64,000 nucleotides of DNA from Symbiodinium natans (GCA_905221605.1 CAJNDS010002559.1:204501-268500); one strand, 5' to 3'; positions 1 to 11,300 are shown, numbered from the stretch's first letter. Translations and numbers: made by a program. The notes: a model not told the origin generated them from the letters alone.

Positions 1-41
1 ATTCATGCACGAAACTCAAGTCAATAGCTTATGCATGCTGG

Positions 42-109
42 GTTTAGGGTTTAGGGTTTAGGGTTTAGGGTTTAGGGTTTAAGGTTTAGGGTTTTCGGGT
101 TTAGGGTTT
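42..109 (+). repeat. Interstitial telomeric repeat (TTTAGGG)n
   Basis: About six near-perfect TTTAGGG units followed by a degenerate unit. TTTAGGG is the Arabidopsis-type telomere motif, also reported from dinoflagellates. With unique DNA on both sides this is an interstitial array. Confidence 0.9.
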
Positions 110-149
110 AGGCTTCCCAAGAATACCAGGCCCCACGCACCACCTTTGC

Positions 150-232
150 CGCTCGCGCAGAGCAGCACCAGCTTCGCCGTGCTGTGCACATCTGCCGGGC
201 TCTGGCCCCGTGGCCTGGGTGCAGACTTAGTC
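150..232 (-). CDS. Exon-like coding island, unknown protein
   Basis: A GC-rich island between two telomeric arrays, read on the minus strand. A possible acceptor (CTGCACCCAG) precedes GCCACGGGG, and a frame without stops runs toward AAAG|GTGGTG. Product not recognised. It is too short to prove coding. Confidence 0.25.
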
Positions 233-545
233 TGACTCTGTAGCCCTAAACCCTAAACCCTAAACCCGAAGCCCTCCCTAAGCCCGAAACCCTTATAAAG
301 CCCTAAAACCATCTAGAAATCCAAGGAAAGACCACATCCCAACCCCAACTCGAATTCTGCTGTGTTTTTCACCATTTGGAGCCTGCTAGCAAACAGACTC
401 CCTACCAGGCTCGTGAAGGAGTCGATGTAATACACGGCCGGCAAGCCGCTCGTGCGTGACCAAGCTTCGAAAAGCTCGGCTAGCGGAAAAAGCGTCGTTC
501 GCCAAAGAGGCGAGGCCAGTTGCACCGCGTCTGCCGCAACAGTTT

Positions 546-896
546 TCTAACGAGCGTACTCATGCACGCTTGCGCGCAAACGCTCGCAGAAGACCTCCCA
601 GTTCTGCCCTGCAGTTTCACAGGAGAACAGTGGCAGCGCCCGGAGCTGTTGCAGGCACGCGAGTGGAGGGCCTGATCTGTACGCAGCAAGCAGTGCCTCC
701 ACCGCCTCCTCAAGCTCCATGTGGCCGTCCCCTTCCTCCGGCAGAAGCCCACCCAGCTCCGTCCTTCCGCCCAAGCCTTCTCCACGGCACGGGCCAGGCC
801 TGGCAGCTTCCTCCCGACTTGCGGCCATTCTGGAGGGAGTCGTTTCGGGTTGCGCCGCATGGCACCGGCCGCCTCGTCCTGCAGGTTGTTCCAAAT
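546..896 (-). CDS. Possible coding remnant downstream of the USP pseudogene
   Basis: Minus-strand frame of about 115 residues just beyond the USP end. The C-terminal 60 residues look helical and protein-like, with segments such as MELEEAVEALLAAYRSG and QNWEVFCERLRASV. It is in the same phase as the N-terminal USP segments. It could be a further exon, an unrelated fragment or chance. Not recognised. Confidence 0.25.
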
Positions 897-2037
897 TACC
901 AACATGCAGGCTGCCGACGGTCGCTGGCTTTGTTGTAGAATGCCACCACGACGCCTGCGTTCACTGTCTCCGGGAGCTCGCCAGTCCTTGTCACGCTTAT
1001 GTCGTCACACTTCTTCCAGGTCGCGGGCTCCTTCACCCACGTCACATAGTGACCTGATCTCGAGTCCGTGCTCCCTGACACATGTTCCACCACTGCCGTG
1101 AGTTCGAACCTCTCCTTACCCACCGCCACATTCTGCGAGCACATTGCACGGCCACGATGTCGATGCTGCACGTTCTCTTCGTCGACCCGACCTGCCCGAC
1201 CACCAAAGACCTTCCCACTTTCTCGATTGAAACTTGCGACTCCCCACGCCTTGTACCGCCACAAGACTCACACCGCAGTTCCACTGCCTGCGGGCGTATG
1301 TACTGGTCCAGCAAGTGCGACAGCTCTGTCTCCTCGGCGGCACCGTTCTCGTCCATGATCAACACCGACCAGTCTTCCGGACGGGATGCAGATGACAGCG
1401 CCAGCCCGTCCAAGCAGTCATCGTTGGGACACGTGCGTCGCGTGTGTCGCAGGACGTTCACGCCAAACACATTTTCATCGCAACACTCGTGATCCTCCCG
1501 AGAAAGTCTGGCTACGGTCAGTGCAGGACAAACACAAATCTTCTAGGCCTTGCCTCCGCCTCTAATTACAGAGCAGGGCGTGCTGGCGCATGCTACTATT
1601 TTGTTCGGGCCTGCCTGCTGTTGGCGCAAGGTGTCACACATCGCGCTCACCAGGAGTAAAGCGGAATCCTGCCGCCCGATGTCCAAGCCATGCTGTCGCA
1701 CCACGGGCAGCCAGCGTTGCATACGCGCATGGTCTGCCTGGCCCGCGTCGCGGGCGAGCATGGTCCCTCGCAACAATTTAAACTCCATAGGCAATTCTCC
1801 TTCCGGCACGTGGAGGGTGTTTTCGTCTTGAGAATCCTTTCACGTCCGGACGGTGCAAAATAGCTTGCAGGCTTGCAGGATCGAGTTCAGAAAGCACGTG
1901 TTGCCCAGGTTCGCCAATCCAACCTCCTTGCCCAAGGAGCCTCTCGCCATCCTTCGCAGCACGCCCACCGCGGCGACCTTTTGCACGGCCTCTGCACGGC
2001 TTTGCGGGGAGGTCCGGCCCAGCCCACCGGCCCCCAA
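896..2037 (-). pseudogene. Ubiquitin-specific protease (USP/UCH, C19 family), disrupted
   Basis: A thiol protease of this family removes ubiquitin from proteins. On the minus strand the Cys box GLANLGNTCFLNSILQ lies near 1880-1930. A QDS segment (GLDIGRQDSALLLVSAMCDT) lies near 1625-1690. Zinc-ribbon-like cysteines (RTCPNDDC, then LRCESCGG) lie near 1250-1430. The His box (AVVEHVSG...SGHYVTWV), followed by a W...CDD segment and VVAFYN, lies near 930-1090. The first three blocks share one frame but are separated by TGA at 1842-1840 and TAG at 1545-1543. The His box needs a one-base shift near 1130-1150. The domain is otherwise complete and of usual catalytic length, so I read it as a recent pseudogene. 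Introns covering the stops are the alternative. Confidence 0.8.
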
Positions 2038-2040
2038 GGC

Positions 2041-2175
2041 TTGACGAGCCGGACAGGCTGGGCGAGGTTAAAAATCAGACGAGGCAAGGTCAACAGGAAG
2101 ACTGGCACAGGGACGAGGTTAGAATTCAGTTCACGAGGTTGAAAAAAGAAACGAGGTTAAAACAAAGACGGCAAG
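2041..2175 (+). repeat. Short dispersed repeat, ACGAGGTTRAAA units
   Basis: Several copies of an ACGAGGTT / GGCAAGGTTGA core followed by an A-rich run, spaced about 20-45 bp, immediately upstream of the USP remnant. Function unknown. Confidence 0.5.
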
Positions 2176-3820
2176 GTTGAAAAAAGAGATGCCCATTCCT
2201 TAACTTCGGGATGTGCAAGGAAGGCCCTGATGACGACTGCAGCAGGAACTGACCTGACACCCACCAAACAAACAGGAAGGTTCAGGGTTTAAGGCTTCGT
2301 CAGCTCGCATACGCAAGCCCTCCCCAAGAAATACTGTACTTTCAAAATCATAGCTTCCCTAGATGCCAAACCTTCCCCATTCCCCCCACTGCTGGTCCCT
2401 CCGGAAACCGGATTCAATATAGGGCTTTACTACAGAGCAAAAGAAACCCTGAGATTGTGAGAAAGCATATTACCTGACGAGGCCCGAGTCTGCCGCTTTT
2501 TTGTTCTTACCCCTAAACCCTAAACCCTAAAACCTAAAACCTAAAAACCTATACCTAAACCCTAAAACCCATTTGTCAGGTAGCCTGCCACAAGCAGGCT
2601 CGAGTTTTTGCTGTGTGGATTCATGTGGTCCGCTGCAGAAGCGCACTCTTCAGGATGTTCTTGGCGTGGGTACCTACTTAAATACCCTAAACCCTAAACT
2701 TAAAAACCCTGAACCCCAAACCCTAAGCCCCAAACCCTAAAAACCTAAACCCTAAACCCGAAACCCTAAACCCTAAACAGGGTTTGGGGTTGAACAGGTT
2801 TTTGGGGGGTCTACAACACTACAAACCCTACACCCGAAAGCCCTAAACCGCAAACGCCAAGCCCAAAGCCCCAGCCCTCAACCCATGTTGCGCCCAAACC
2901 CCTAAACGCTGGATTTGGGTGCAGGGTTTAAGATCTAGGGGTTTAGGGTTTAGGGTTTAGGGTTTCGGGGCCCGAAACCCACCCTTCCCGCAGGCCGCAC
3001 CCATGAGGTCCGGGCCCCAGGGGCTTGCTGTTCCTGGAATGACTTTGGGGGTTTCGGGTTGGTGCTGCAATAACCAGGAGTAGCAAAGATAAACTCAAAA
3101 GGGAACCCTAAAAGCTTGAAGTTCAAATGTCGGTTGAGTATAAGCTGGGGGGCTTCAGGGGCGCATGTAGAGCTTCAAGGGGGTAAGGGGCTTAGAGTGC
3201 TTAAAGGGAGGTGCGAGGCTTCGGTTTCAGTCTTTAAGGCCATAGGTTCATAAGGTTAGGTACTGATGATTTACTAAGTGTTGACGCAGCTCGTGCGGGT
3301 ATAGGGTGCATCAGAAGAGTTGTATTCCCGCCGTGGGCTTCTGGGATCATAACATTGGAAAGGGCTTTGTCCATTTAATGGCTTTCGCTTCAGGGAGAGA
3401 GAATTGCCCTAAACCCTAAATCCTCACATGCTGATGCAGTTCTTCAGACCAGCCTCCTGACCCAACATACCACCAAACTCTGAGCCCTTCGACCCTGAAC
3501 ACGACACCCAGTCCACAGCCGTAAGCCCACACCCTTAACCCTGAAACACTCCATGCCGCACGCCTTTTGCAGCCTATACAGCCTATGCAGCCTAATCCCG
3601 TACAACTTAAACCCTATAAACCCTAAATCGCTACTCCAAGAAAAATGCGCCTGCCGCACAAACCTTCGGTCCTAAGCCTAGGACCTCAGACCCTCCACAC
3701 AACCACCACCCCTAAACCTAGAAATTAAAAGGTGCCGCAGATCCCCCGCCCCCCCCCCCCCCCCGTTTTTGAACGGCGGGTTTATGGTTTAGGGTGTTCT
3801 TAATTGAGTTTTTAGGGTTT
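2176..3820. other. Non-coding tract with degenerate telomeric repeats
   Basis: Degenerate CCCTAAA copies (about 2510-2900) change to TTTAGGG-type copies (2930-2970) through a junction near 2775. A C-homopolymer lies at about 3745-3765. No supported gene; the short frames here are translated repeat. Confidence 0.6.
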
Positions 3821-3912
3821 AGGGTTTGTTTAGGGTTTAGGGTTTAGGGTTTAGGGTTTAGGGTTTAGGGTTTAGGGTTTAGGGTTTAGGGTTTAGGGTT
3901 TAGGGTTTAGGG
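3821..3912 (+). repeat. Interstitial telomeric array, LTR element target
   Basis: About 12 nearly perfect TTTAGGG units ending exactly at the left edge of the LTR element. The array resumes at 12701 in the same orientation, so the element sits inside a telomeric array. Confidence 0.92.
3908..3912. other. Target-site duplication TAGGG (left)
   Basis: The five bases before the left LTR are TAGGG and the five after the right LTR (12701-12705) are TAGGG. In an unbroken array the right flank should restart with TTTAGGG; starting at TAGGG implies a five-base duplication, usual for LTR elements. Confidence 0.75.
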
Positions 3913-4191
3913 TACGGGGGGACAACCAAGGAAGGAAATCAACTCCCCTAATCGCCCTGAACTTATATTTCCCAGATCGAACCAAGAAACAACCAAGAAC
4001 ACGGATAAGAGCAACAAGGAAGGGGCACCCTTACACAAGTAGAGGGGCACTAACCCAATCCTCACTCCCAAACACGGACTTTTTTCTTTGGACGGGCTGG
4101 CCATCCTTGAGCCAAACATAGTTTACGGGTTCATTAACCCTGTCAACTTCCAACACTAACTCCTTTCTACAATACCAATTGCAGCTCCGCA
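3913..4191 (-). repeat. 3' LTR
   Basis: 279 bp, identical to 12422-12700 except near 4142 (CCCTGTCAAC here, CCCTTTCAAC in the other copy). In element sense it begins TGCGGAGCTGC, directly after the purine tract, and ends CCCCCCGTA. Confidence 0.9.
4106..4128 (-). promoter_or_regulatory. Spliced-leader-like motif in the 3' LTR
   Basis: On the minus strand the LTR reads CCGTA, then a divergent centre, then TTTGGCTCAAG. The dinoflagellate spliced leader is known to begin CCGTAGCC and end TTTTGGCTCAAG. The outer 5 and inner 11 bases match at almost the right spacing. This may be a fossil leader copied back into the LTR. A chance match is less likely but possible. Confidence 0.5.
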
Positions 4192-4204
4192 CTCCCCCTG
4201 TCCT
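4192..4204 (-). promoter_or_regulatory. Polypurine tract
   Basis: In element sense AGGACAGGGGGAG ends exactly where the 3' LTR begins with TG. This is the position expected for the plus-strand DNA primer. Confidence 0.75.
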
Positions 4205-4489
4205 AGGATTTCCTAGGACACATTGGAGATGCAGGTCTTTTGGCCAAAAACTGCCATTAAGGCAGCAGCCAGCTGCTTGAAATGCAAGTTCTGGTTTAAC
4301 GTCTTCCAGGACTGAATTATAGCACGTTGGCTAACCTACCACCCATAGAGAATCTTTTTTCACCATGATCCTCTCATCACTGAAGACTCCTTGGCCTTCT
4401 TCACCACAAACCGTGGTCTTCGCTACGCGAAAAGCTACTTACTTCTACTATCAGGGATTTCCATACCCTTAATAGTAACCACCACACTG

Positions 4490-7400
4490 TCAGCACATTG
4501 GCTGTTCCAGCGCACCCGTCTCCAGAAAGAGAAAAACTATCCCTTCATCCATACCATCCAACCACTTCTTTTTCCGATTGTTGGCAATCTTGAGGTGAAG
4601 TTGCAGCAGAATATACTCCAGGTCCGAAACTGTAAGAACAGGATCCTGTACGCCCCTTTGAATTGAGGATACCAATCCTTCTCTCTTTGCGTCCTCAATC
4701 GCCTGGCAAGATTGACCCAGCTCTTCATTCGCAGTGGCAGACCCTGGTGCATCCGCATCAGATGGACGATCCTTTTCTTCAGGATCTTGAACCATTACCA
4801 CCTCTTCTTTTTTGGGACTCTGACTTTTCTCCCTCTTCTTTGTCTTTCCACCGACATTTGACTTTGTGCGCGTCTTCGAGGATTTTTCCACTGCAGAAGC
4901 CACCACATTGGATGTTGATCCACCCTTCTCAATGATCGTCGGCATCTTCTTCGGCTTTGGAACCATGAGAGTGTAAGGATCTTCGATAGCTGCAGCTTTC
5001 CTCTTCTTTTTTACCTTTTTCTTCTCTTCTTCAACGGCAACCTCCGTCTCCGAAGTCTCAACCACTCCTTTTTCGGCAGGAATATCCTTGCTGGACTCCC
5101 TTTCTAGGGATCTCTTTTTACCTCTTTTGGGATCCTTTTCCTCTCCCAAATTGGCTCGCTCATACCATATCCTCAGGTCATTGACCCATTCTTCCACCTC
5201 CGCGAGCGAAACCTCATACGACTTCACTACTTCGAGAAGTTCCAGCACGGACAACATTTCAGTGGTCCACGAAACCCATACTTGATCCATTTGGTCAGCA
5301 TCTCCAGTGAACTTCAGGAGTTTGAACAATGGGTCCGCCTCTGCTCGAGCCAAATCTGGCTTGCCACCGGAGAGAAATGAAATCGCCTCCATCAACAGTT
5401 CCGTCATCTTGGTCTCTTCGTCATAAACCATAAAATCCTCCTCATCATCATCGAACTGTTCAGGAGAGATCTCCTTTTCTCCACCATTTGCACCAGACTT
5501 TTTCCTTGGACCATCCCTTGGGGGCGTCCTTGGAGACCTTGGCCTCTGTTTTTCCAACGGAACACCATGCTCGAAGACACACCTGTCACCAAATCGACAC
5601 TTCCCAGACCGAGCAAACTGGACGCACCTCACACCAGTTGCATCATGCGAGAACTCACAATCCTTTCCAGCGAAACATTCTCTCCCTGCCACATAGTATT
5701 TGCACCAATATGAATGTAGCACCACATCATCTTCGGAATGGATGAATTTGCAGTCGTCACCGAATTTGCAGCGATCTTTCCCCCTGCCGAACCAATAGCA
5801 GAAACCCTTCTTCCTCTTCTCCAAGCGCTCTGCCTCATACCGGTCCATAGGGCGATTGTGCTCTACATGAACATTGCCATGTACCTGGGGACTGCTCCCT
5901 TCACCCGACGTGCTATCAGTATTTGGTGCTTGGAGTACAGCTGGAAAACCCGGCCTTGGTCCTACCACCTTCATGATCGGTTTTCCGCCAACTCCTGAGC
6001 CATGCTGAGACGATCCAAAAACATTGAACATCTTCATGAAGGCCTTTCTAGTGCCAATCTTCTGCACCCTTTTGATTGGACGTTTCATTGCTCCAACCTT
6101 GCATCCAGATGCGTTCAAACGACACAACCTCCTATAACCAACTCTATGTCCCTTCTTCCAAAGAGCCATAAGAATTTTAGAGGCAGTAACATTCTCCACC
6201 TCTACCTTTTCCAATGGTCCCTCACTTCCCGGAACAAACCCATCCATATCTGAAGACCTTTCCATCTTTTTTGACACCACTTCGTCGAGGTAGTCTTCTG
6301 AGATCCAGGGTAAGTTCCCCTTAGAGGAAGGATTGTCATCATTGTTTGGTCCTTCACCAGGATACCCTTTTGTGCTGTCAAAGATCTTACCAGTAGTGCG
6401 GTCCTGCATAGAGAAATTCGAAGCCACGCGGGAGTACACTGACCACAAGAAAATCCTTGTGTCCGCCAGTCTTGATGACCCACTGGATGTCTCCTCTTCC
6501 GGAGAAACTTCTGGCGCTTTGCCATCCCCTCCAGTGTCACCACTTATCTCACCTCCAGCATCTTCAATGGGAATAAGGGATTCATTGTTCCCTGAAGGAT
6601 CCACCTCTTCATCAGCATCGTCGTCCATCCTTCTCCAGAGAGCCTCCAATTGGTCCGCACAAGTCGCCGCTTGAAGGAACTCCATCAACCGAGCCCTCCC
6701 GCGCTGCCAGAGAAATTCCGAAATCATCACCGACCCTTGGGCTCCCAGATTCAGGAATGGGTGAACCATTTTGGCTACCCTCGCCATAAGTTCAATATGA
6801 ACTTCCATGCCTGGACTGCGGCTCCAATCGTAGGCAATTGCCTCCATAGCAGTTCCAAACTTGTCAGTGTTCTTGAATTCCCCTTCCAGACCAGGAGACA
6901 ACAAAGCACCCATCACTGAAAGAGGATAATTCCCCACCGCCGGCAAGCACGGGTTTTCATGGAACGAATGATGCAGGTCAGTATAATGTCCTTGATCTCT
7001 CCTTTGAAAAAGGAGTGCTCCAGTCCCTAGCTGGGCATTCATTTCATCCACTTGAACCATTTCAGCACATATCCTCTGTGCCATGTACGCCATTGCTGGC
7101 CAGACGGAACGATCGGTAAGACCGCGACGCATAACCCAATCAGTTGTTGGCGACTGAATCAGCGTCCTTGGATCATACACCAGAACAACCATCGCACCGT
7201 CACCCATTGACTGATCAGCATCATCCTCCAGTGCCAGGTTCTCATCCTGTTCGCTTGCACCCTCGGATGACATGCTAATAACCAAATTTCGATCCATCTT
7301 ATTGGACCCTTTTTGGCAGTCTCTTTGCCCCACCGGCAACTTGCCAACTGCAACCTTCCAATAAATCCGAGTCAGAAGGCCTTTAACCAGCAATTGCTGA

Positions 7401-8200
7401 AGGTCACTCCTCACCGGACCACCATCCAACATCTTCGCATCATCACCACGGAGGTCATTGCTCCCACCTTCTCCTTCTTTTTGGTCAGTCTCCTCGCCAG
7501 AAATCTGTACTGCTCCTTCCGGCGCCGTCTCCTGTCCAGCCACTTCTTGCCCAGGAAGAACTTGAGCGCTTTCAGAGACATTCACCTGTCCAGCAACACC
7601 TTGCCCAGGTAAAACCTCATCCGTGGAGCCCACCGCCAGCGAACCAACCATAACTGAACCATCCCTTGCTCTTTTTTGAGACCGTTCAGCTCGACGAGAA
7701 GGTTGTGGTAGCGAAAAAACTTGTGAAGTCACTTCTTGGCGGGTCTCCCCCCGCGACGCTTTGTCGCGCCCTTCGCCAAGGTGAACCGATTTTTTCGGCC
7801 CGTCATTGGAGCCTGAAGAACCACTTTGCGGAACATTGCCACGATTCGCAGTTCTCTTTGAATCCCTTTCTTGCAAAAAGATTTCCTTCAGGCGTTGTAC
7901 GGCATTGGTCTCCTCTTCGCTTGAATCGCTTGAGGAAGCGGCATACGAGACCAAAGCCTCCGCCTGTTCATCATCATCCACCACATCTGCCCACGCTCTG
8001 CTGAACCGATACGACAACCCACCACGAGGCTTCAGTTCCAGTGGCTTCGGCTTTTCCACCACTTCCGCCGGTTGCACTCGTCGTTGTGACCGAGAGCGTG
8101 GCACCTGTCGCACCTGTTTTTTGTCCAGCAAGGGCCTTCCCCTTCTCACAGGGTTTGATCTTGACCGATACTTTTTTGTTGGTGGATTCACCGGCGGCAT
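4490..8200 (-). CDS. LTR-element ORF2, CCCH-finger protein
   Basis: ATG at 8200 gives about 1236 aa. The N-terminus is basic and low in complexity, with a duplicated VLPGQ..VAGQ segment. The middle (about residues 340-530) looks globular and is not recognised. Three CCCH fingers lie near residues 801-821, 833-852 and 859-878 (spacing C-x8/9-C-x5-C-x3-H), followed by an acidic helical region and a Lys-rich tail. CCCH fingers usually bind RNA, so a nucleocapsid-like role in packaging element RNA is plausible (inference). No catalytic motif is visible. The open frame begins upstream at 8338, overlapping the end of ORF1 by 49 nt in the -1 frame, so frameshift fusion to ORF1 is possible. Confidence 0.75.
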   Translation of the reverse strand: MPPVNPPTKKYRSRSNPVRRGRPLLDKKQVRQVPRSRSQRRVQPAEVVEKPKPLELKPRGGLSYRFSRAWADVVDDDEQAEALVSYAASSSDSSEEETNAVQRLKEIFLQERDSKRTANRGNVPQSGSSGSNDGPKKSVHLGEGRDKASRGETRQEVTSQVFSLPQPSRRAERSQKRARDGSVMVGSLAVGSTDEVLPGQGVAGQVNVSESAQVLPGQEVAGQETAPEGAVQISGEETDQKEGEGGSNDLRGDDAKMLDGGPVRSDLQQLLVKGLLTRIYWKVAVGKLPVGQRDCQKGSNKMDRNLVISMSSEGASEQDENLALEDDADQSMGDGAMVVLVYDPRTLIQSPTTDWVMRRGLTDRSVWPAMAYMAQRICAEMVQVDEMNAQLGTGALLFQRRDQGHYTDLHHSFHENPCLPAVGNYPLSVMGALLSPGLEGEFKNTDKFGTAMEAIAYDWSRSPGMEVHIELMARVAKMVHPFLNLGAQGSVMISEFLWQRGRARLMEFLQAATCADQLEALWRRMDDDADEEVDPSGNNESLIPIEDAGGEISGDTGGDGKAPEVSPEEETSSGSSRLADTRIFLWSVYSRVASNFSMQDRTTGKIFDSTKGYPGEGPNNDDNPSSKGNLPWISEDYLDEVVSKKMERSSDMDGFVPGSEGPLEKVEVENVTASKILMALWKKGHRVGYRRLCRLNASGCKVGAMKRPIKRVQKIGTRKAFMKMFNVFGSSQHGSGVGGKPIMKVVGPRPGFPAVLQAPNTDSTSGEGSSPQVHGNVHVEHNRPMDRYEAERLEKRKKGFCYWFGRGKDRCKFGDDCKFIHSEDDVVLHSYWCKYYVAGRECFAGKDCEFSHDATGVRCVQFARSGKCRFGDRCVFEHGVPLEKQRPRSPRTPPRDGPRKKSGANGGEKEISPEQFDDDEEDFMVYDEETKMTELLMEAISFLSGGKPDLARAEADPLFKLLKFTGDADQMDQVWVSWTTEMLSVLELLEVVKSYEVSLAEVEEWVNDLRIWYERANLGEEKDPKRGKKRSLERESSKDIPAEKGVVETSETEVAVEEEKKKVKKKRKAAAIEDPYTLMVPKPKKMPTIIEKGGSTSNVVASAVEKSSKTRTKSNVGGKTKKREKSQSPKKEEVVMVQDPEEKDRPSDADAPGSATANEELGQSCQAIEDAKREGLVSSIQRGVQDPVLTVSDLEYILLQLHLKIANNRKKKWLDGMDEGIVFLFLETGALEQPMC

Positions 8201-8289
8201 TCCAACTCCCACCAACCGCAGCTTCTGTACACACAACGGAGACCTCTGCGCAAGCGTCCAACCATCACGGTACCTGACCTTATCAAAAA

Positions 8290-8338
8290 TTAAAGCTCCC
8301 GATAGGAGCCTCTCGGCATAGTTTTTGCACCGGAGTCT
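8290..8338 (-). promoter_or_regulatory. 49-nt ORF1/ORF2 overlap in the -1 frame
   Basis: The ORF1 frame stops at TAA 8292-8290. The ORF2 frame is open from just after TGA 8341-8339, one base back. This is the arrangement of -1 frameshift gag-pol junctions. I do not see a canonical X-XXY-YYZ slippery heptamer, so reinitiation at ATG 8200 is equally possible. Confidence 0.4.
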
Positions 8339-11300
8339 TCAGCTTCACGCACCTGAGTGAGGGTTCGCACCGCCGCTCTTCCAGTCCCTTTGTTCCCAGA
8401 AGATTGTTGTACCCGTACAGATGCATCAGAAGGAACTGCCTTTTCCGGTCCTCCCGGTCGATATCGGACATCACCCACCAATTGCAGAATTTTGCATGCG
8501 GTCACTTTGTTGATCCCTTTGTCAACCAAATCTTCCACAAAGATGAACTCTTGCAAATCCGACACATTGGTCACACCAAGCGTAATCATCACCTCACTTA
8601 CATGAGGGGTATACACCCACAGGTGTGCGTTGCGAGCCATCCAATTTTCAATTGGCTCCTCCGGATTTTGAAGCTGAGTACCAGTGGATGCAGCCACTGA
8701 ATTCTTTTGTTCATCAGCTTCTGCTTCATCCAGAGTACCTTTTTCACCATCTTTTTGTGACACATTGGTCATTTGCAGTGCTTTCGGTGCCGAGGATGAG
8801 GAAGATTCAGCTCCCCCACTTGCAGGCGGCTGAAACGTGCTTCTAGCCGTAATCTCCCATCCTCTCTCTTTTTCAAACCGGACCTGATTGGCCACCTGTA
8901 CCAAGTGTTTCAGGAGCGACAGCCGCTCCTCTGACATCTCGTCATGGGAGTACTTGCAGAAATTTAACCCTTTCCGGCAACGTCCTCGGAGGTAATAATC
9001 GAAACAGCAATTGTGGAACCCTGCGTCCCTTAGTGACTTCCTGGAAGCATTGTCCCAAGATTTGCCGGGCTCCCAAGTCCCTTCCAATGCTATGTCATCG
9101 TTGTGAAGGTACCTGCATGCAGTCCCATATTTACAACCACCTTGATTGTAATACAGACACAGCCGACCTTTTGGCTCACCTGACGTAGGCTCACCCTTTG
9201 ATGCACCTTTGCCAAAATTGTACTTGGCCCGGAAGGCTAAATCCTCCCGCTCCTGCTGTGCCTCATCCACTGTACCTTCCTCTGTGGGAGGGTCACCGAT
9301 GTTCCCATCCTCATCATCAGCTTCTTGGCTATTCTTTGGATCAGTTGACCCTCCTCCTGGCCAACCTTCACCATAACGACGATGCTCATAGGAACACTCA
9401 TCACCATTGCGACACCGTCCCCGATTGAAGAACTTGCACAGCTTGCTGTAACCAGGTGACAACACAGTCTTTGGTGTCATGTAAGCCTTTTTGTACTGGT
9501 CAGGGTCCATGTAGGCTTCCATTGGCTTGTTCTCCCTTTTGCTCATGGATTGCACTGCACCATCAAGCTCCTGCAAAAATAGCTTGGTGTCCAACCAAAG
9601 CGCGTTCCAAAACTCATCTTCCCCTTGATTCAGCACCGTTGCCACCGCTTCACCCACAACTGGTCGAGAAAATCTCCTTTTTTTGCATGCCAGTTCGAAA
9701 AGCGCGTTGTGGTACTGTTTTCGGGAAAAAGTGGTTAACTCCCCCAAGCCTGTGCTTTCTGTACCATCAGGCTTCCAACCACCATTTTGCAAGATGCCAT
9801 ACGCGCGCCGAGCTTCCGCATTGAGGAATGCCTGATCTGCAACACACTCCTGTAAATCTTCCATCGGGCGACCCAACAGCATCCCTGTAATTTTGCCAAC
9901 ATAGGCTTCCTCTTCGTTTCCATTCTCCAGAAGAGCTTTGTAGATCTTTTCTCCATAAAGTTGTCTTTCTTCTCGTTCTTCAGAGGATAACTCCTGTATC
10001 ACAAGCTCCTCATCGGAATGCTCTTCCTCCTGTTTCCAGTCCCATTGACCGTTTGAATCTCGGTACCACTGACCAACATACCATGGATTCGTCCACCACG
10101 TACTCCAGCCGCTGGGTTTCCACTTCCGCAGCGTTGAGGAAGAGTCCTCCTCGTCCTCTTCCAAAACCAGAAAGGTGTCCAAGATTATGGTACCATCATC
10201 TTCCACTAGTTTCACTGTTCCATTGACAGTATCACCAAATCTGAAATGGCACGTATTGTTCCCTTCTGTAGGAATCAATACATTCAAATCACCATGGTCC
10301 AAAAAGGCTCCATACCCATTGATGCAGCGCACTAGACCCATGATCTCATCTCCCTCTTGATAGCAATGTGTCCCAGGTGATTCCAAGGCTCCCGCTCGGG
10401 GCACTTTCTTTGCTTGCTCTTCAGAAACCACCTCTGTATCATCGGCTCCTGGCGCATCCTTTGTTTTCACCTTTGAGGCACACTGCTCGTCCTGCTCCAC
10501 GAGTCCCACAAGCTCATCTTTTTTGTGCTCCTGGACTTCAGGACCTCTCTTTTTCTCCGCCAAAGGCTTTGCCTCATCTGCTGTAATTCGCTCGGTGTCG
10601 ACTTCCGGCGAACTTCCAGACGGCAACACTTCTCCCTTCATGGGAGTGGACCCATCATTGGAGTCCTTTGTCACACCTTCTGCAGCAGGCAAATCTTCCT
10701 CCACTGCAGGGCAATTGAGTCGATCATCCACGGCAGGCATGCTTTCTTCCACCGCAGGATCCTTTGGTTCCATGGCTTCCAAAGGAGAATTTCCACCATC
10801 ATTGACCACAGCTGCCTCATTGGCTCCGGTGTAGCCCTTGTCATTTCGTTCCTCGCTGCTAACTTCAGGTTGCACCAGTGCGTCCACCTGTGAACCTCCA
10901 TCATCAGCTGCTGCGGAGACCTGCGCCCCATTGTTGCAGTCGCCCGTGGAACGTAACGCCATATGCACCTCAACCCGTGCTTCCTTCGCACTCCAGGTAA
11001 TATCTGGCGCATCGACCCGCGCATCATTGGCGCTCCAGGCCTCATTTTTCAGATCTTCTGTGTCTCCAGCTATTCCAGAAGCTTCTTTTTCCCTTTGAAT
11101 GGCAGGAACCTTGGCACCAAACGAAGAGACCTCCTCAGTCGCAACACACGACCTTTTCCCTCCGTCTTCCAAATCTCCAGGACCACATTCCCGAACGACA
11201 GGTACCACATCCACCACTCGATCTTCTGCAGCCGACACAGTTCCGATCTCCACATTGGGAATCTTTTCTTCTGGACCTACCGATTCCACCGCTGCCACAC

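Noticed and set aside
1-110. True chromosome end
   Set aside because: The array is short, preceded by unique sequence at 1-41, and similar arrays occur throughout.
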